Source: Proteles cristata cristata
Lineage: Eukaryota > Chordata > Mammalia > Carnivora > Hyaenidae
Direction of reading: 5' to 3'
Length of the DNA stretch: 64,000 nucleotides
NCBI GenBank assembly: GCA_017311185.1
Contig: JAESUZ010003391.1
Location: forward strand, 31,680-95,679
Numbering within the stretch: position 1 is the first letter of the stretch; each line of letters starts with the position of its first letter. The translations under genes were made by a program, and so were the position numbers. This document shows, in pieces, positions 23,079 through 35,409 of the stretch. Below the pieces are notes generated by a model. The model saw only the letters and a list, made by a program, of their open reading frames with translations. It had not been told where the DNA came from and ran no database searches.

Positions 23079-23530
23079 AAAGGCATGGAGAAAGATAACA
23101 ATGACAATGCTAATCAAAAGAAAACTAAGGTAGTTTTTTTTTTTTTTTTTTTGGACAAAGTAGACTTCAGAACAAGGAAAATTATCAGGGACAAAAGGAG
23201 ACACTACAGAATAATAGAGGGGTCAGGCTCCAAGAGGTCATACATTCTTAAACATACTAGCAAAAAACATGCTAACAACGGAGCATCATAATATGTGAGG
23301 CAAAACCTGATAGAAATAAAAGAAAAATAGACAAATGCACTATTACAGTTGGAGATCCAACATCCGCCTATCAATAACTAATAGATCAAGCAGGCAGAAA
23401 AATCGTTTACGATATAGCTTGACAGAACAACACTATAAACTGATCTAATTTGCATTTACGGAATATTCTATTAAACAACAGCAAAATACACATTCTCCTC
23501 AAGCTTGCATACAAGTAATACGAGGTATAT

Positions 23531-24849
23531 TTTTAAACTATAATGGAATTAAACTCTTAAAAGTCATGTCTTCAAATAGAGTCACATTGTTCGGTTAGGG
23601 CTTTAATATATGAATTTTGAAGGGACACGACTCACTAAATTGTAGAAACACACACATTTTCAACTATGAGAGGCTGACTTATTATGTCTCTGGCTTCTGG
23701 AGTCTAGCATTTTAATGCAACAGAATGCGTACGTGTAATAAAAGAAAAAGGTGAGAAATTCAGCTGCCGATTAAGGATAAGGGGTGAGGACACAAATGAA
23801 AAACCTACTTAATATTTTTTCAATAATAATAAGAAGAAAATATTTCTTTCTTTAACCTCACATATTCTAGGGGATGGTTGTTGCACTTGGGGGCATGTAA
23901 TGTCCAACCCAAACAATAACAAGGTATAAATAACCCCTTGAATCCCGACCAACTGTGGGATGCTGAGCTCAAGAGAGACTCGGCGCTGACTGGAAATTGG
24001 AGCATTGGTTTCTACTAAAAGAAAAGGAAGAAGAGATGTATTAATAGAGCAGCAGCTTTGTAGTACAAAGTCTCTCCAGTTTTTCACAGAGATTGTATAT
24101 TTGTGTTTTCTGCCATATGCTTAGTTCACACAAAGGAAAGAGTAAACATACTATATCAATACCTTGACAAAAATAAGATGGAAAAAACCTGGGTGGTTTG
24201 AGGAGAATTTAATAAAAGGAACTGCTTAAAATAGGTGGCAGAGTTTTCAGAAGGTAACAATTGATGCAGTTCCCTGGGGTTGATGATCTTAGGGAACAGT
24301 TTTTATCTCAAAGCGTGAAGACTAAAAGTCACAGGAGTTTGGGGAAACAGCTCTGGCCTCTGGTTAGGTTCAGAGCACCCCTGTCAGAAACCCATCAGGA
24401 AGGAAGCCTCTTTTCTCCCCCTACCTGTGGGTCTTCTGATAACCCCCTACTCCCATTGGCTGGACCCATCTTGAAGCCAGGAGGCAAAGGGAAATCCTGA
24501 AGCAGTCCATATAGGTCAGGCGCCCTCAGTCCAGGACTGGGTGGAAAATCACGGAGAGTGAAACTTGAGGAGAAGACAACCAACACATACTGAGGTTGCG
24601 GCTTTCACATATTGATGTACTTTGTGAATTTGGTAAAACATTTTTAGAACAGGCATCGGTATTTTATGGGTAATATTTGTGATCAAGTATTATAAACATG
24701 AAAACCGTATCTTTGGACAGAGACTTTTCCCAAAACATTAAACACTTAAAGGACATTGTTATATCGGTGTATATAAACTGGGAAGTTTCCAGTTCTTGAG
24801 GTAGAGACGAGCGATGCTTGCCAAATTTTCTAGAATCAGCTGTGCACTG
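23531..24849. other. Unannotated intergenic sequence
   Basis: No recognisable gene; short open frames only, no coherent similarity. Confidence 0.5.
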
Positions 24850-25262
24850 ACCCCTCCCCCAATTCATACCTCGAAAGTCCTAACCGCCACTGCGCCACTG
24901 CCTCGGAATGTGACTTCATATGGAGATGGGGCCTTTAAAGGGCTAATCAAGTTAAACTGAGGCCAATAGGTGGGGACTAATCCATTATGACTGGTGCCTT
25001 CATTAAAAAGGGGATACTTGGATACAGAGACACATGTGAAGGTAAAGAGGTGCAGGGAGTTCGTGGACATCTACAAACCAAAGAGAAAGAAGCAAGGGAC
25101 AGATCCTTCCCTCACAGCTCTGAGAAGGTACCAAGGTGCCAACACCTTGATCGTGGACTTTCAGCCTCCAGAACTGTGAGATAACAAATTTCTGTTATTT
25201 ACGCCACCCAGTCTGTGGCACTTTGTTATAGCAGGCCCAGCAAGCCAATGTAGCACATACTG
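24850..25262 (+). mobile_element. Old LTR, ERVL-MaLR type (solo)
   Basis: Shows phrases typical of MaLR-related LTRs: CATACCTCGAAAGTCCTAAC, GAGATGGGGCCTTTAAAG, CTCCAGAACTGTGAGATAAC, CACCCAGTCTGTGGCACTTTG. No adjoining internal retroviral sequence was seen. The exact subfamily is uncertain. Confidence 0.65.
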
Positions 25263-25819
25263 CTACCCTGGGCTCTGGATTTACTGATTAAGTATGACGA
25301 AACCAGGCTCATCCAGGTGATATCGTCTTTTTTAAAAAACATGAGCTCTAAAAGAAACGTTGCTTTGTTCAATATATTCTGTTTAAGAAACGGTGAGAGA
25401 GTTCATTTAATTTTTACGGAGCTCCTTAAGAGTTAAGCTTTGAGTGGAGAAGTTTTGTTCCTTGATGACGCCAAAAGGATGAGATTTTACTATAAAACAG
25501 ATTGCTCGGCCTATGTTTGGTATCCATGAGGCTTCAACCAAATCAAAGTTTTACCCAGAACAGCATATATTTGCTGTCTTCTTCAGAGATGGTAAAACAA
25601 ATGTTTGCTTTATTCAAATGCTGGTGGGAAGGTGCGTTTGCCGTGTCGCCACTAGATGGCAGGCCAGCAGCGTTCTTCCTGAGGGCACAGCGGAAACAAG
25701 ATGCAGACTCAGGGGACTGTGGGAAAAGTTTGCAAAGACAAACTAAAAAGTTTAGTTTTAGTTACTTTTCAGTTTATCTTCATACACTTCACTACATTCT
25801 TTCTTGCACTCGCTTCTTT

Positions 25820-26062
25820 TTTTTTCTTTTTTTGAACTCTACTTTTTTTTTTTTTTTTTACAATAGTTTGCCAAGTTGGTTTCCATGTAACACCCCGTGC
25901 TCACCCCAAGTGCCCTCCTCCATGCCCATCGGCCCCCTTCCCCCGCAACCATCAGTCCTCAGTTTGTTCTCAGCATTCAAGAGCCTCTCATGGTTTGCCT
26001 CCCTCCCTCTCCCCCACCATTTCCCCCTTCTTCTCCTCCATGGATTTGCTTCTTCTTTTATA
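25820..26062 (-). mobile_element. L1 3' UTR fragment
   Basis: Two poly(T) runs (25818-25860) followed by the reverse complement of the G-rich carnivore L1 3' UTR (CACCCCGTGCTCACCCCAAG, CTCTCATGGTTTGCCTCCC). The same 3' UTR lies in plus orientation at about 4500-4700. Confidence 0.85.
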
Positions 26063-26069
26063 AAACTAG

Positions 26070-27159
26070 CACACGTTTTTAACCGCAAATCTTAAACGTT
26101 GAAGAGTGTAGAGAACACAATTAAAACTCACCATTCTACCTATTAGAAGCAAAAAGCTGGAGGTCTTGCTCCCAAGGATAAAATGGCTAGAGCAGGGACC
26201 ATTCCCAGCATTCTGTGTGAATACCTCTGCTCAAGATTCGCTCCCCGCTCCAGTTCTCAGGAGGGGAACCAGGTCAGAAATGGCTTGAGACATATGGTCA
26301 GGGGTGAGCAGGGGTGACTGTGGCAGGACTCCATGCTTCCTGGACAAAAATGTCTTTATGGCCATCATCTTCAAAGGAAAGCCCAGGTTCCTTGGCATGA
26401 CCCACAGTTCTACTGTTGACCTGGCTGCTGCTGCCTCACTAGCCTCAGCAACCACCCCTCTTGCCCAGCGTCGATGCCATAGGAGCAGCTAGTGAGACCT
26501 GACAGATGCGTTCACCACTTAACCCACCACCAAGAAATAACCCCCATGAGTCAGCTTTAAAATATAAATAATGTCTCTGGAAAATCATCATTTGTGGGAT
26601 TGAAGGACCTTCAGTCTCCATGACATTGAAACCCGGGAGGACTGTCACCTTGTGATGGGGTGTGTATGTCCCAGGGGAGACGGAGGGCTGGGATGCAGAT
26701 GATCTGGGCATGGAGCTGGCCATTAACCAGCTTGAGATATGGAATGAATTTTTCATCTCATGGAGCGTGGGCTGTGGAATCTGATGGAGCTGTGAGAGTC
26801 ATGCCTTCGTCTCTCAGTCTTCTCCCGCCATCCACCATCACTTTATGTGACCAGTTCGACCCTGCTAGTGGCCTAGCTGAACCCACCCTGCAGACCTGGA
26901 CAGTGGAGGAAGGATGGGGGGCTGGAAAGACTGTAGTTGCGTAGAAGACCAAGGGAATGCTGCTCACCATAGAATATTGCTAGGTTCTGCGTTCTGCTGT
27001 AGACTGTTGCCATAAGCACTCTAATTCCTTTGTCTGCCAAGCCAGTACAATGCTCCAGACACTACTCCATCCACACTCATGCAATCACGGAGATACTGGC
27101 TTAGCTCCTGCACTGTGTGCAGCACGATGGAAGACCCTGGTGGTCACACCTATTCCAGG
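26070..27159. other. Unrecognised moderately G+C-rich segment with overlapping open frames
   Basis: Overlapping frames of 70-103 codons occur on both strands (plus 26660-26944; minus 26756-26445 and 26970-26758). None matches a protein I recognise, and none has splice sites or a promoter around it. It may be a decayed retrocopy or plain non-coding DNA. Confidence 0.35.
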
Positions 27160-28400
27160 CATTACTGGTGGGGATGTAAAATGATGCACCTACTTTGGAA
27201 AACAGCTTTCCAGTTCATTGAATGATTAAATATAGAGTTACCATATGATCCAGGGATTTCATTCCCAGGTAGTAATTCCCAATAGTAATGAAAACACATG
27301 TCCATGCAAAGGCTCGTCCACACATGTTCATAGCGGCATTATTCATAATTGCCAGAAAAGTGGAAAACAGCCCAAATGTCCATCAACAAATGGATGGATG
27401 GAATGTGTTATATCCAAACACTGGGATAATATTATTTGGCCATAACAAGGAATGAAATACGAATATATGCTACCACAAGGAGAAATCCTGAAATTGTGCT
27501 AATAAACCAGTCACAAAATGCTAATATTGTATGATTCCATAAATATGAAAAGTCTAGTCTAAGCAAATCTGCAGAAACAAAAAGTCAATTTTGATTGCCT
27601 GGGGCTGGAGAAGTTGGCGAGAAGTGAGGAGTATCTGCTAATGGGTACAAAGTTTCTTTTTTGAGCTGATGAAAATTCCTAAGCTGATTGTGGTAATCTT
27701 TGCACAATTATGTGATTATACTAAAAACCATTGAATTGCACATTTTAGATGGGTAAATTCTCTCACTTGTGAGTTTTATCTCAATAAAATTGTTTTTTTT
27801 TTTAAACAGTGAGATAAAATAAAATACATTGTTGGTAAAACTGGTACAGCCACCTTGGAAAAGCTTGGCAGTTTAAAAAAGTTAAACATACTCTTATCAT
27901 TATCACCCTGCAACTCAACATAGGTATCTACTCAAAGAAAAATGAAAATTTATGTTCACACACAAAAAAATTATAAGCAAATACTTGTAGTGGGTTTATT
28001 CATAACTATCAAAACCTAAGGCCTTTCAATAGATAGTTAAAACATGGTACCTCTGCACACATCTACTGCAATTAAAGACAAGGAATAACTGATACATGCA
28101 ACAACTTAGAATTTCAAAAACATCCATCCAAGTGAAAGAGGCCTAAGTAAAGCGTTCCTTTTATACGACATTTTGGAAAAGGCAAAATTATAGGCGCAGA
28201 AAACAGATCAGTGGTTTCCAGGTGGTAAGGAAGTGGGGAGAGGTTGACTACAATGGGGTAGCACCAGGGAAATTTCTGGGAGGTGGTGAGAGAGTTCTGT
28301 ACCTTGATTGTGGTGGTTGTGTACATATGACTGTGCATTTGTAAAAATTCATGGAACTGTACAGAAAAGGAATGAATTTTATCCTATGTAAACTAAAAGA
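27160..28400 (+). mobile_element. Old L1 ORF2 C-terminal fragments (two pieces)
   Basis: Piece one, 27160-27810, reads GGTGGGGATGTAAAATGATG, TTCATAGCGGCATTATTCATAATTGCC, AATGTCCATCAACAAATGG. Piece two, about 27815-28400, repeats the same region in more diverged form (GTTGGTAAAACTGGTACAGC onward). Each ends in an A-rich stretch. No intact frame. Confidence 0.75.
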
Positions 28401-28426
28401 AGTGGACTAAAAAAAAAAAAAAGTAC

Positions 28427-28660
28427 AGGGGAGCCTGCGTGGCACAGTCAGTTACGCATCCGACTCTTGATCTCAGCTCAGGTCATGATCTTACGGTTCG
28501 TGGGTGTGGAGCCCTGCATCGGGCTCTGTGCTGATGGTGTGGAGCCTGCTTGGGATTCTGTCTCTCCTTCTCTCTGCCCCTCCCCTGTCTGCATGTGCTT
28601 GCTTTCTTCCCCCCTCCCCTTCTCTCTCTCTCAAAATGAATAAATAAACTTTAAAAATAC
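28427..28660 (+). mobile_element. Carnivore SINE
   Basis: GGGAGCCTGCGTGGCACAGTC head, AATGAATAAATAAAC tail, inserted in the A-rich tail of the L1 fragment. Confidence 0.9.
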
Positions 28661-29006
28661 ATTTATTTTGTCATTGGGATAGTGCAGCATTTTTAGAGAT
28701 AGAACAAGGATTTTCAGAGTTACTTTCAGTGTGAGTACAGCTCACATCCTGATGTGTAGGGAGGGTTGGTAAAAAGCTAGGAAAATGAAATGTGAGTTGG
28801 GGTCAGGTTGGGAAGGTTTGTCTGCCCTCTCAGAAAGCGGTCAGTAAAGGAGACTCTGGGACATCTGTGAGACCAGCATGTGGTCTTGTAAGGCCCGGAT
28901 GCAGCAGCTACAGAGGTGGGGCTGACGAGCTAGAGAGAGAGATGTGACAGCAATTTTCAGACATAACTAAAGGAGAGTGAAACCTCATCACAAGAAAGGC
29001 AAGTGA

Positions 29007-29130
29007 GGGGCATGGGGGGTGACTCAGTCGGTGGAGCAACTGACTTGATTTTGGCTCAGGTCGTGATCCCAGGGTTGTGGGATACAGCCCCCTGTCCAGC
29101 TAGGTGTTGAGTGTGGAGCCTGATTGAGAT

Positions 29131-29164
<34 letters not shown>

Positions 29165-29200
29165 CAAATAAATAAATAAATAAATAAATAAGAAAAACAA
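29007..29200 (+). mobile_element. Carnivore SINE, diverged
   Basis: GGTGACTCAGTCGGTGGAGC head, GGTCGTGATCCCAGGGTTG body, (CT)n and (AAAT)n tail. Confidence 0.85.
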
Positions 29201-29699
29201 ATGACATATTTTAAAAATTCAGTTTATTAAGGAGAGGAGAACAGATTATAGGGGCCCTTTTTTCCTCTTCAAGGCCAGAAGAAAAGATTAAGTTCCAATT
29301 GTCTTCCTAGCAAGAAACGCCTACGTTGTTCCCACTGCCAGACAGGGGGACTTATCTAAAGCCAGCCAGCAAAGAGTGTGCAGGATCTCAGCATGTAGTT
29401 AGGGACTAGATCTAGTTTTTAGGTAATACACATGCAGGTGGCTGCTTTGCTCAGCCGTTAGGTCTGCAATTCTTTTTAGGTCTGCAATTCTTATTTGTGT
29501 TGTTTTACATAATCCATGCTGATTTTAACCTGGCACTTGTTGTGTGGCTTGCTCTGACAAATAGTGGAATTGTTAACATGTTCTGAACACCCTAAAAGCA
29601 CGGGTCTGGCCCAAAGATTCTTCCCGATGGATTGAGGCATCTGCTTGTGAAGTGCTGACATGAAAATCACTTACCTTGTTAAGGAGGAGTTGTAAAAAT

Positions 29700-30042
29700 G
29701 GCGGACTCTTGAACAACACAGTGCTTAGCAGTATCAGTCCTGTGTGAAGTCAAAAATCCACATATAAGTTTTGATTCCCCCAAAACTTAACCACCAATAG
29801 CCTGCTGTTGACCAGAAGACTTGTGGATAGCATAAACAGTTGGCTAACATATATTTTATATGTTATATGTATTCTATATTGTATTCTTACAACAAAGTAA
29901 GTTAGAGAAAAGAAAATCATAAAATACTATATTGTATTTATCCTATACTGTATTAGATTCTATACTGTATTTATTTTTAATCGTGTTTAAGTGGATTGAC
30001 TGGTGGAGCTCAAATCCCTGCTGTTCAAGGGTCGACTGTAAT
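29700..30042 (-). mobile_element. Second copy of the same Tigger-type element, opposite orientation
   Basis: Shares the terminal phrases CTTGAACAACAC (left) and GTTCAAGGGTCGACTGTA (right, about 30024-30041) with the element at 39613-39924, plus an interior A+T-rich TATTGTATTCTTACAA phrase read on the other strand. The right end abuts the SLC7A6OS pseudogene. Confidence 0.65.
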
Positions 30043-30083
30043 CTTAAAATAGTACAGAAGTAAGAGGGTTGGTGACAGTGGCC

Positions 30084-31670
30084 CTGGAGGCAGGCAGGAC
30101 AGGTGTATCCTGTGTGAAGCCAGAGTGCAGTAGGGAGTCTGCTAAAGCTGTTGTCTTTACTTGTGAAGACCTCGGAAACTTGCAGTCCAGCAGTGGCCCA
30201 AGAGATGTCTCCAAAGATCTGGAGAGAGCAGTGGAGGATAACATCTTCCAGGTGGTGGCCCCAATGTGCTCTCAGGAGGAGATCAGCCAATCCAACCACT
30301 CCTGTGAGCCACCTGCACTATTCCGGGCACACAGTGGCACACCCAGCACAACCTCTGTCCTTTGCCTCAGGAGATCTGGCTGGAAGGCCACTGCAGGGTG
30401 GTCCCTAGACCCTAATCCTGGGGATTCCCTCCAGTGGCCTGGAGTCTGATGATGCATGGGAAACCCAGAAGCTGCTAAGGATGCCTGCTTTGAGCTGTTG
30501 ACCTGGTCCACAAGTAGGGAGACACCTCCAGCGGCTCCTGAAAAAGATCTGACCCAGATGTAATCCTCGGCAATTCCATAGAGTTGATCCGTGAGCAGTT
30601 GACTGTATCCAAGGACAGATGGATCAAGAGCTGGGCACCAGGAGGAACAGAAGGACAACTACGTGTGTGACAGTTACCACTTGGAGACGGCTGCTCCAGG
30701 AGGGAGTGAGGAATTCCTCTGTGCAACCCTAGAGCCAGAAGTGGGAGCTGGTGGGTGATGGCCAGCAACCAAAGGGCATTTATGAAGATGAAAATGATGA
30801 GAACAGTGAGAATACCTGGCACTGTGGGTGACCACAGGAGGCGAACAGTGCCGGAGCTGAAGATTCCAGAGGCTCTGATGAATAGGACAGTCTCAGGGAA
30901 AAGGAAAGAGGCAATGGCAGACCAGAGATGTGAGGCAAATACCCTTCAGATGTGCAGAAGGAGTTTGGCTCTGACAACCCTTATGACCTGGATTCAGACC
31001 TATGATCCTGTGATATCTACGAGGTTCTATCACAGGTCCTTAGGGGGTCTATGTCTCCGGTGTTAGCTGCCCTGGGAAAGTCTTCTTGGGTTTCCTAGCT
31101 TAACACGTGGAAGGAAAATGCATGGCCAACATCACGACCAGTGAAAACTTGTGCTGAAGAAGTATGTCTTTTCTAGTAACACTAGGACTCCTTTGCCTCA
31201 ATCAAAAATGATATTATAGTTTAAAAAAAAAAAAAAAAAGCTGTGAAAATGAGGCTTCTTGGCCCAGGCATTTTCCCATTCTCCTCCTGTTGAAGCCAGT
31301 AAGTGGAGGAGAGTTTCCTGCTTCCTTGGCACTAAGATTCCTGTATCACCAGGGCACCTGCCTCTAGTCAAAGCCTGTTTCTCTTAATAGAATCTAGAAG
31401 GGTTACGGTGGGACTCTTACGGCAGCACAGCCTGGATGGTAATAGTCATTAGGGAAGGAAATAGAATCTGCCTGAGCTTTGAGAGGTTTTAGTTCACAGC
31501 TGTCTCTACCCTTCCTGCTTTCTGACTTTGATACTGGTTGTAAATACTGCTGTCTTCCTTTGGCAGTGATGCCAAGAAACAGGGAATATATGAATGTGAT
31601 ACTGCGTTTAGTAAAAGCTAACTTTAAATGTGAAAAGGAAACACCAGAGCAATAAAAAAAAAAAAAAAGA
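30084..31670 (+). pseudogene. SLC7A6OS: Processed pseudogene of SLC7A6OS
   Basis: Intronless remnant of the SLC7A6OS (probable RNA polymerase II nuclear-import factor) mRNA. Shifting frames read: EAGRT near 30087, LERAVEDNIF and CSQEE near 30220-30280, SDPDVIL near 30548, a DNYVCDSYHLETA-like stretch near 30655-30690, ENDENSEN at 30790-30813, SRGSDE near 30865, and DVQKEFGSDNPYDLDSD near 30948-30998. The start codon position reads CTG at 30084. Several frameshifts and stops break the frame. About 650 bases of 3' UTR follow, with AATAAA at 31651-31656 running straight into poly(A). An internal A-run at about 31221-31238 may mark a second A tract. Lack of introns and the A tail indicate L1-mediated retrotransposition. 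Not functional as protein. Confidence 0.85.
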
Positions 31671-31679
31671 AAACTGGTG

Positions 31680-34185
31680 ACTTCCCTCTTTTCCTATTTT
31701 TGTTTGATTAAAGGAAAGCATTGGTTTTTATATTTATATAAATATATTTATATTTGTCACACTTTGTAGTATTATGAAGATTTCTCAAAATCTTTGATAT
31801 CATGAGCAAATTTAAGCACATAGATTGTAAATTTGTATAGGATTCCATCAAATAATACATTTAAGAATAAACAATACATCTTAGAGCTGCATTCGTGTTT
31901 TGAAACATGAACAAAACTAGTCCATACGAAAACACTAAAAACCATCCCAAACTATTGCCAAGAAATTACGCAAAAAAAAAAAAAATTTTTTTTGTTCTTT
32001 GTTTTCTTTTCAGAGAATTCCCTGCTATGCTTGAGATCAAAAGAGTATTAGAGCAATAACAGTTTTTAAAACAGCGCAAAGCAAAGACATAACACGGCAG
32101 CTTGTCTTGAGGGTTCTGAAAACGGCAAAGCTTTCTTCTCCTGTTTTAGTGTATGTCCTGCTGAAGTGAGTGCTTGTTGCATCTGCCTAAATCATCAGAC
32201 GCAAGAGTTAAGTCAGGAGACACGGCAGAGGACAAAGTCCTATCACAGGGCTAGAAAAACCAAGTTGGCAAAGAGTGATCATTTTACTTCGGTTGTGGTA
32301 TGAAAGGCGCTACCTGGGAGAGAACAGCAGTTTTCCAGAGCAGACTCCAGCCCATCTCCCGCTTTGTGAAGGGTCCCCTCCTATTCTAGTACTCAAGGCC
32401 CTGCCTAGTAGGGAGGACAGGCGCTGAGACAGGCATATTCCAGGGCAAACAGCCTCGGGTCCCCTGCTCCAAAGAGCCAGATCCCTGAAGGGCTGCAGAC
32501 GCCAGCCTGTGACAAGGTGGGTTTTCTCTGCCTTCTTCTCCCCATTGTGTCATGCTCCCCTGAGGCCATGATATACTTCCTGGCCTCCAAAAAGTCAACC
32601 CTGTTCCCATACAGAGACCTTCTTGTGCCATCTGTCCCCAGACCTGAGCTATCTGGGTTTGGTCTCTGTGATCTTCTCACCACATGGGGACAGAGGCTTG
32701 AGTCCTTGATGCGGTTAAAAGTGGCTTGGCCATGGGTTCCCGTCTCATGCCACTGTCCTAGGACTTCATAAAATTAACATTAAAAAATTTTTTTAAAATA
32801 TCTATTTATTATTTTTTTTTTGAAAGAGACAGAGTGTGAGCGGGTGAGAGGCAGAGAGAGGGGAGGCACAGAATCTGAAGCAGGCTCCAGGCTTCTGAGC
32901 TGTCAGCACAAAGCCCGACATGGGGCTCGAACTCACCAACCGTGAGATCATGACCTGAGCTGAAGTCAGGGGCTTAACAGACTGAGCCATCCAGGTGTCC
33001 CCAAATTACCATTTGTTAAGCGGAGCACAGGGTGCTGGGTGGTGAGCCCCCTGCTCTCAGCCCAATTTCAACAACAGACGTCGAGACAAGTTGCAATAGA
33101 GAAGTTGATTACTCATAGGTCCTGAGGGAAGTACCCTGCTTTCCTCCAGGGGTGGAGAGGTGGAGGCAGAGCACAGATAGGGAGGTGGGACTTGGGGCAC
33201 ATGCCTTAATTAGGGTCCCTAGGTGAAGTGCTTTGGGGTTCCTGGGCTGAACTGATCAATTCAAACCAAAGAGAGGGGTCTTGGTAAGTCCCAGGAGGTC
33301 TTATCTAAGTAGTGCATACGGCTTGGAGAGGCAGGGGAGATTGTTGATCACAAGGGCTGTTGGGAAAGTCATACCTGGAAAATACATTTGCTTGTGACTC
33401 TTTGGCTGCTATCTTGGGCCTGCGCTTGCACGAGGGGGCTGGTGTCAGTTAGAGACCCTTGCAAGCCCCTGGGCCAAACAGAATGGGTGGTGGGGATGGC
33501 AATACCATGGAGTAGCTTAGCTAAACTCTCCATAGAAAGCCTGCCAAACGGCTGCTGCAGACCATGACCTAGGAAGGCACGCAGCCACCACTGGGATTGT
33601 GGCTCTGCTGGGAGCCATCCTGACCATGGGCAGCATCTACAGGGACAGTGCCAGCCTCAGGGACAGCCCGGGACCCCTCAGTTGCTGAGCTGAGGCTCCT
33701 CCTGCTCCAGGTGCACCTGCCCCCTGGGGATGTGATTTTTATTATGGAAATCAAACCTTGGACAAGCAGGTTTAGAGGTTGGACAAACCCGCAGAGGCCC
33801 CACGGACCCCACGCAGGACTTAATTTCTGGTGGGTTCATTTGCAAGATGCAGCGCTCTTGGAGCGCCCATGGCCTCCGGGTGGGGCCTCTCCCGCGGATA
33901 CCACCGGTAGAAAGCACCTACCAACGGCGCTGGAGGGGACCAGGCAGAGCTGCGGCCGCCGAGAGACTGACAGTGGAGGGGATGTGTGCACGGTGGCGGC
34001 CACCGTCACTTCGGCTCATCCCAGCCTTTTCTGAGAGGGCCTTCTTGTCCATTTTCAGCCTGTACAGTAAATAGCAAAATAACAAAACTCTTCCCAAACC
34101 GGACACTTTTGGAGCCAGATGAGAGTGAACCATACCTTTATTTCCGTTATAAGATACAATTCGCTGTGTAAGTTGGAGTTGTATT
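31680..34185. other. Intergenic sequence with an unexplained G+C-rich patch
   Basis: Apart from the SINE at 32788-33002 nothing is recognised. At about 33640-34030 the sequence is G+C-rich with several CpGs and a frame of 128 codons (33648-34034), but there is no known protein motif, CpG-island density or splice signal. Confidence 0.4.
32788..33002 (-). mobile_element. Carnivore SINE
   Basis: T-rich left end, GAAAGAGACAGAGTGTGAGC, ends GAGCCATCCAGGTGTCC. Confidence 0.92.
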
Positions 34186-34408
34186 TATTTATTTATTTTT
34201 TTAAAGTTAGTTTTTTTTTTTTTTAATTTATTTCTAGGAGAGGGAGAGAGACAGCGTGAGCAGGGGAGGGTCAGAGAGAGAGGGAGTCACAGACTGAAAC
34301 AGGCTCCAGGCTCTGCAGAGCCCGACGCAGGGCTCGAACCCACGAACCGCGAGATCATGACCCAAGCGAAAGTCGGACGCTTAACCGACTAAGCCACCCA
34401 GGCGCCCC
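34186..34408 (-). mobile_element. Carnivore SINE, young-looking copy
   Basis: Reverse orientation; CGAACCCACGAACCGCGAGATC and GCCACCCAGGCGCCCC retain CpGs. TGGAGTT(G/C)TATTTA flanks both sides. Confidence 0.94.
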
Positions 34409-35190
34409 TGGAGTTCTATTTAGACCTTCGGCCTTACCGAAGGAAAGATATACTAGGAATTTGCCTTCCAGGCAGAAGAGTGTAATATCCGGTGAGCCAG
34501 TCTGGGAGGCGAGAACAGCACGGAGACTCAGCTTCTCAGAGCCAAGAGAAAATAGCTCGTTTTGGCGTCCTCGGTTCCCATGGGGACACCGCACACTCTA
34601 GCAGGAGCAAAGGCACGCACAACCACCCTCCTCAGGGAGTGGGTAGTCGGGGGCAATCCAAATGCCGCACCTTAAAGCAGTCCTTACACTAGTCATTCTG
34701 ATTTGTGGGATCCTCCCTCTAAGGGGCAGCTGCTGGTACCAGAGGCCCTGAAACTTAAAGACACCTGTCTGGTATCATGGAGCTGGAGGAAGTGAAAGGC
34801 CTCACACCCGCTACTTGATTGTGGTGGTAACGGTGGCAATTGAAGGGTAGGAGGGGAGGGGACTTGGAGGGGGTAGGAGTGAGGGGAGGAAAGGGTGTCA
34901 AGGACCTGTACCCTAGACCCTAGAAACTTGTCCAGGCTGCCCCCAATTCCTAGGCCCAGCCCAGCCCAACTGGACACGCAGTCAGGGCTCCTCCTATTAA
35001 GAGGAAAAGGACATGACATCTCATGTTTGTGAATTGGAAGACTTGATATTGCTGCTGTTAGGACTACTCCCAAGCTGATCTACAGATTCAGACACACCCT
35101 ATCAAAACCCCAGCTGACTCCTTTGAAAAATGAGACAAGCTGACCATAAAACTTTAGGAACATTTAAGGAAACCAGAAAAGCTAAAACAA

Positions 35191-35409
35191 TATTTTATTT
35201 TTTTAATGTTTTTCTTTATTTCTGAGAGAGAGGGACAGTGTGAGCAGGGGAGGGTCAGAGAGAGAGGGAGACACAGAATCTGAAGCAGGCTCCAGGCTCT
35301 GAGCTGGCTGTCAGCACAGAGCCTGACATGGGGCTCAAACCCCTGAACCGTGAGATCATGACCTGAGCCAAAGTCGGATGCTTAACCAACTGAGCCACCC
35401 AGGTGCTCC
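35191..35409 (-). mobile_element. Carnivore SINE nested in L1
   Basis: Left T-rich end, GAGAGAGAGGGACAGTGTGAGC, ends GAGCCACCCAGGTGCTCC. GCTAAAA(C/G)AA at 35181 and 35410 is the probable target-site duplication. Confidence 0.93.

Larger units (their letters stand above)
22455..23530 (+). mobile_element. Old L1 (L1M type) ORF2 fragment carrying nested insertions
   Basis: Reads diverged ORF2 sequence at 22703-22838 (AATCACTTTAAATGTGAATG; GTTGTCTACAAGAAAACC) and 23079-23530 (GACTTCAGAACAAGGAAAAT; GGACAAAAGGAGACACTACA; GGAGATCCAACATCCG). Interrupted by a minus-strand L1 3' end (22553-22702) and a SINE (22851-23078). Full of stops. Confidence 0.82.

Noticed and set aside
24850..25262. Possible endogenous retrovirus locus
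   Set aside because: Only an LTR-like sequence is present; no gag, pol or env region was recognised beside it.
25502..26095. 197-codon plus-strand frame
   Set aside because: Runs through poly(T) tracts and an inverted L1 3' UTR, giving Phe-rich nonsense; no family match.
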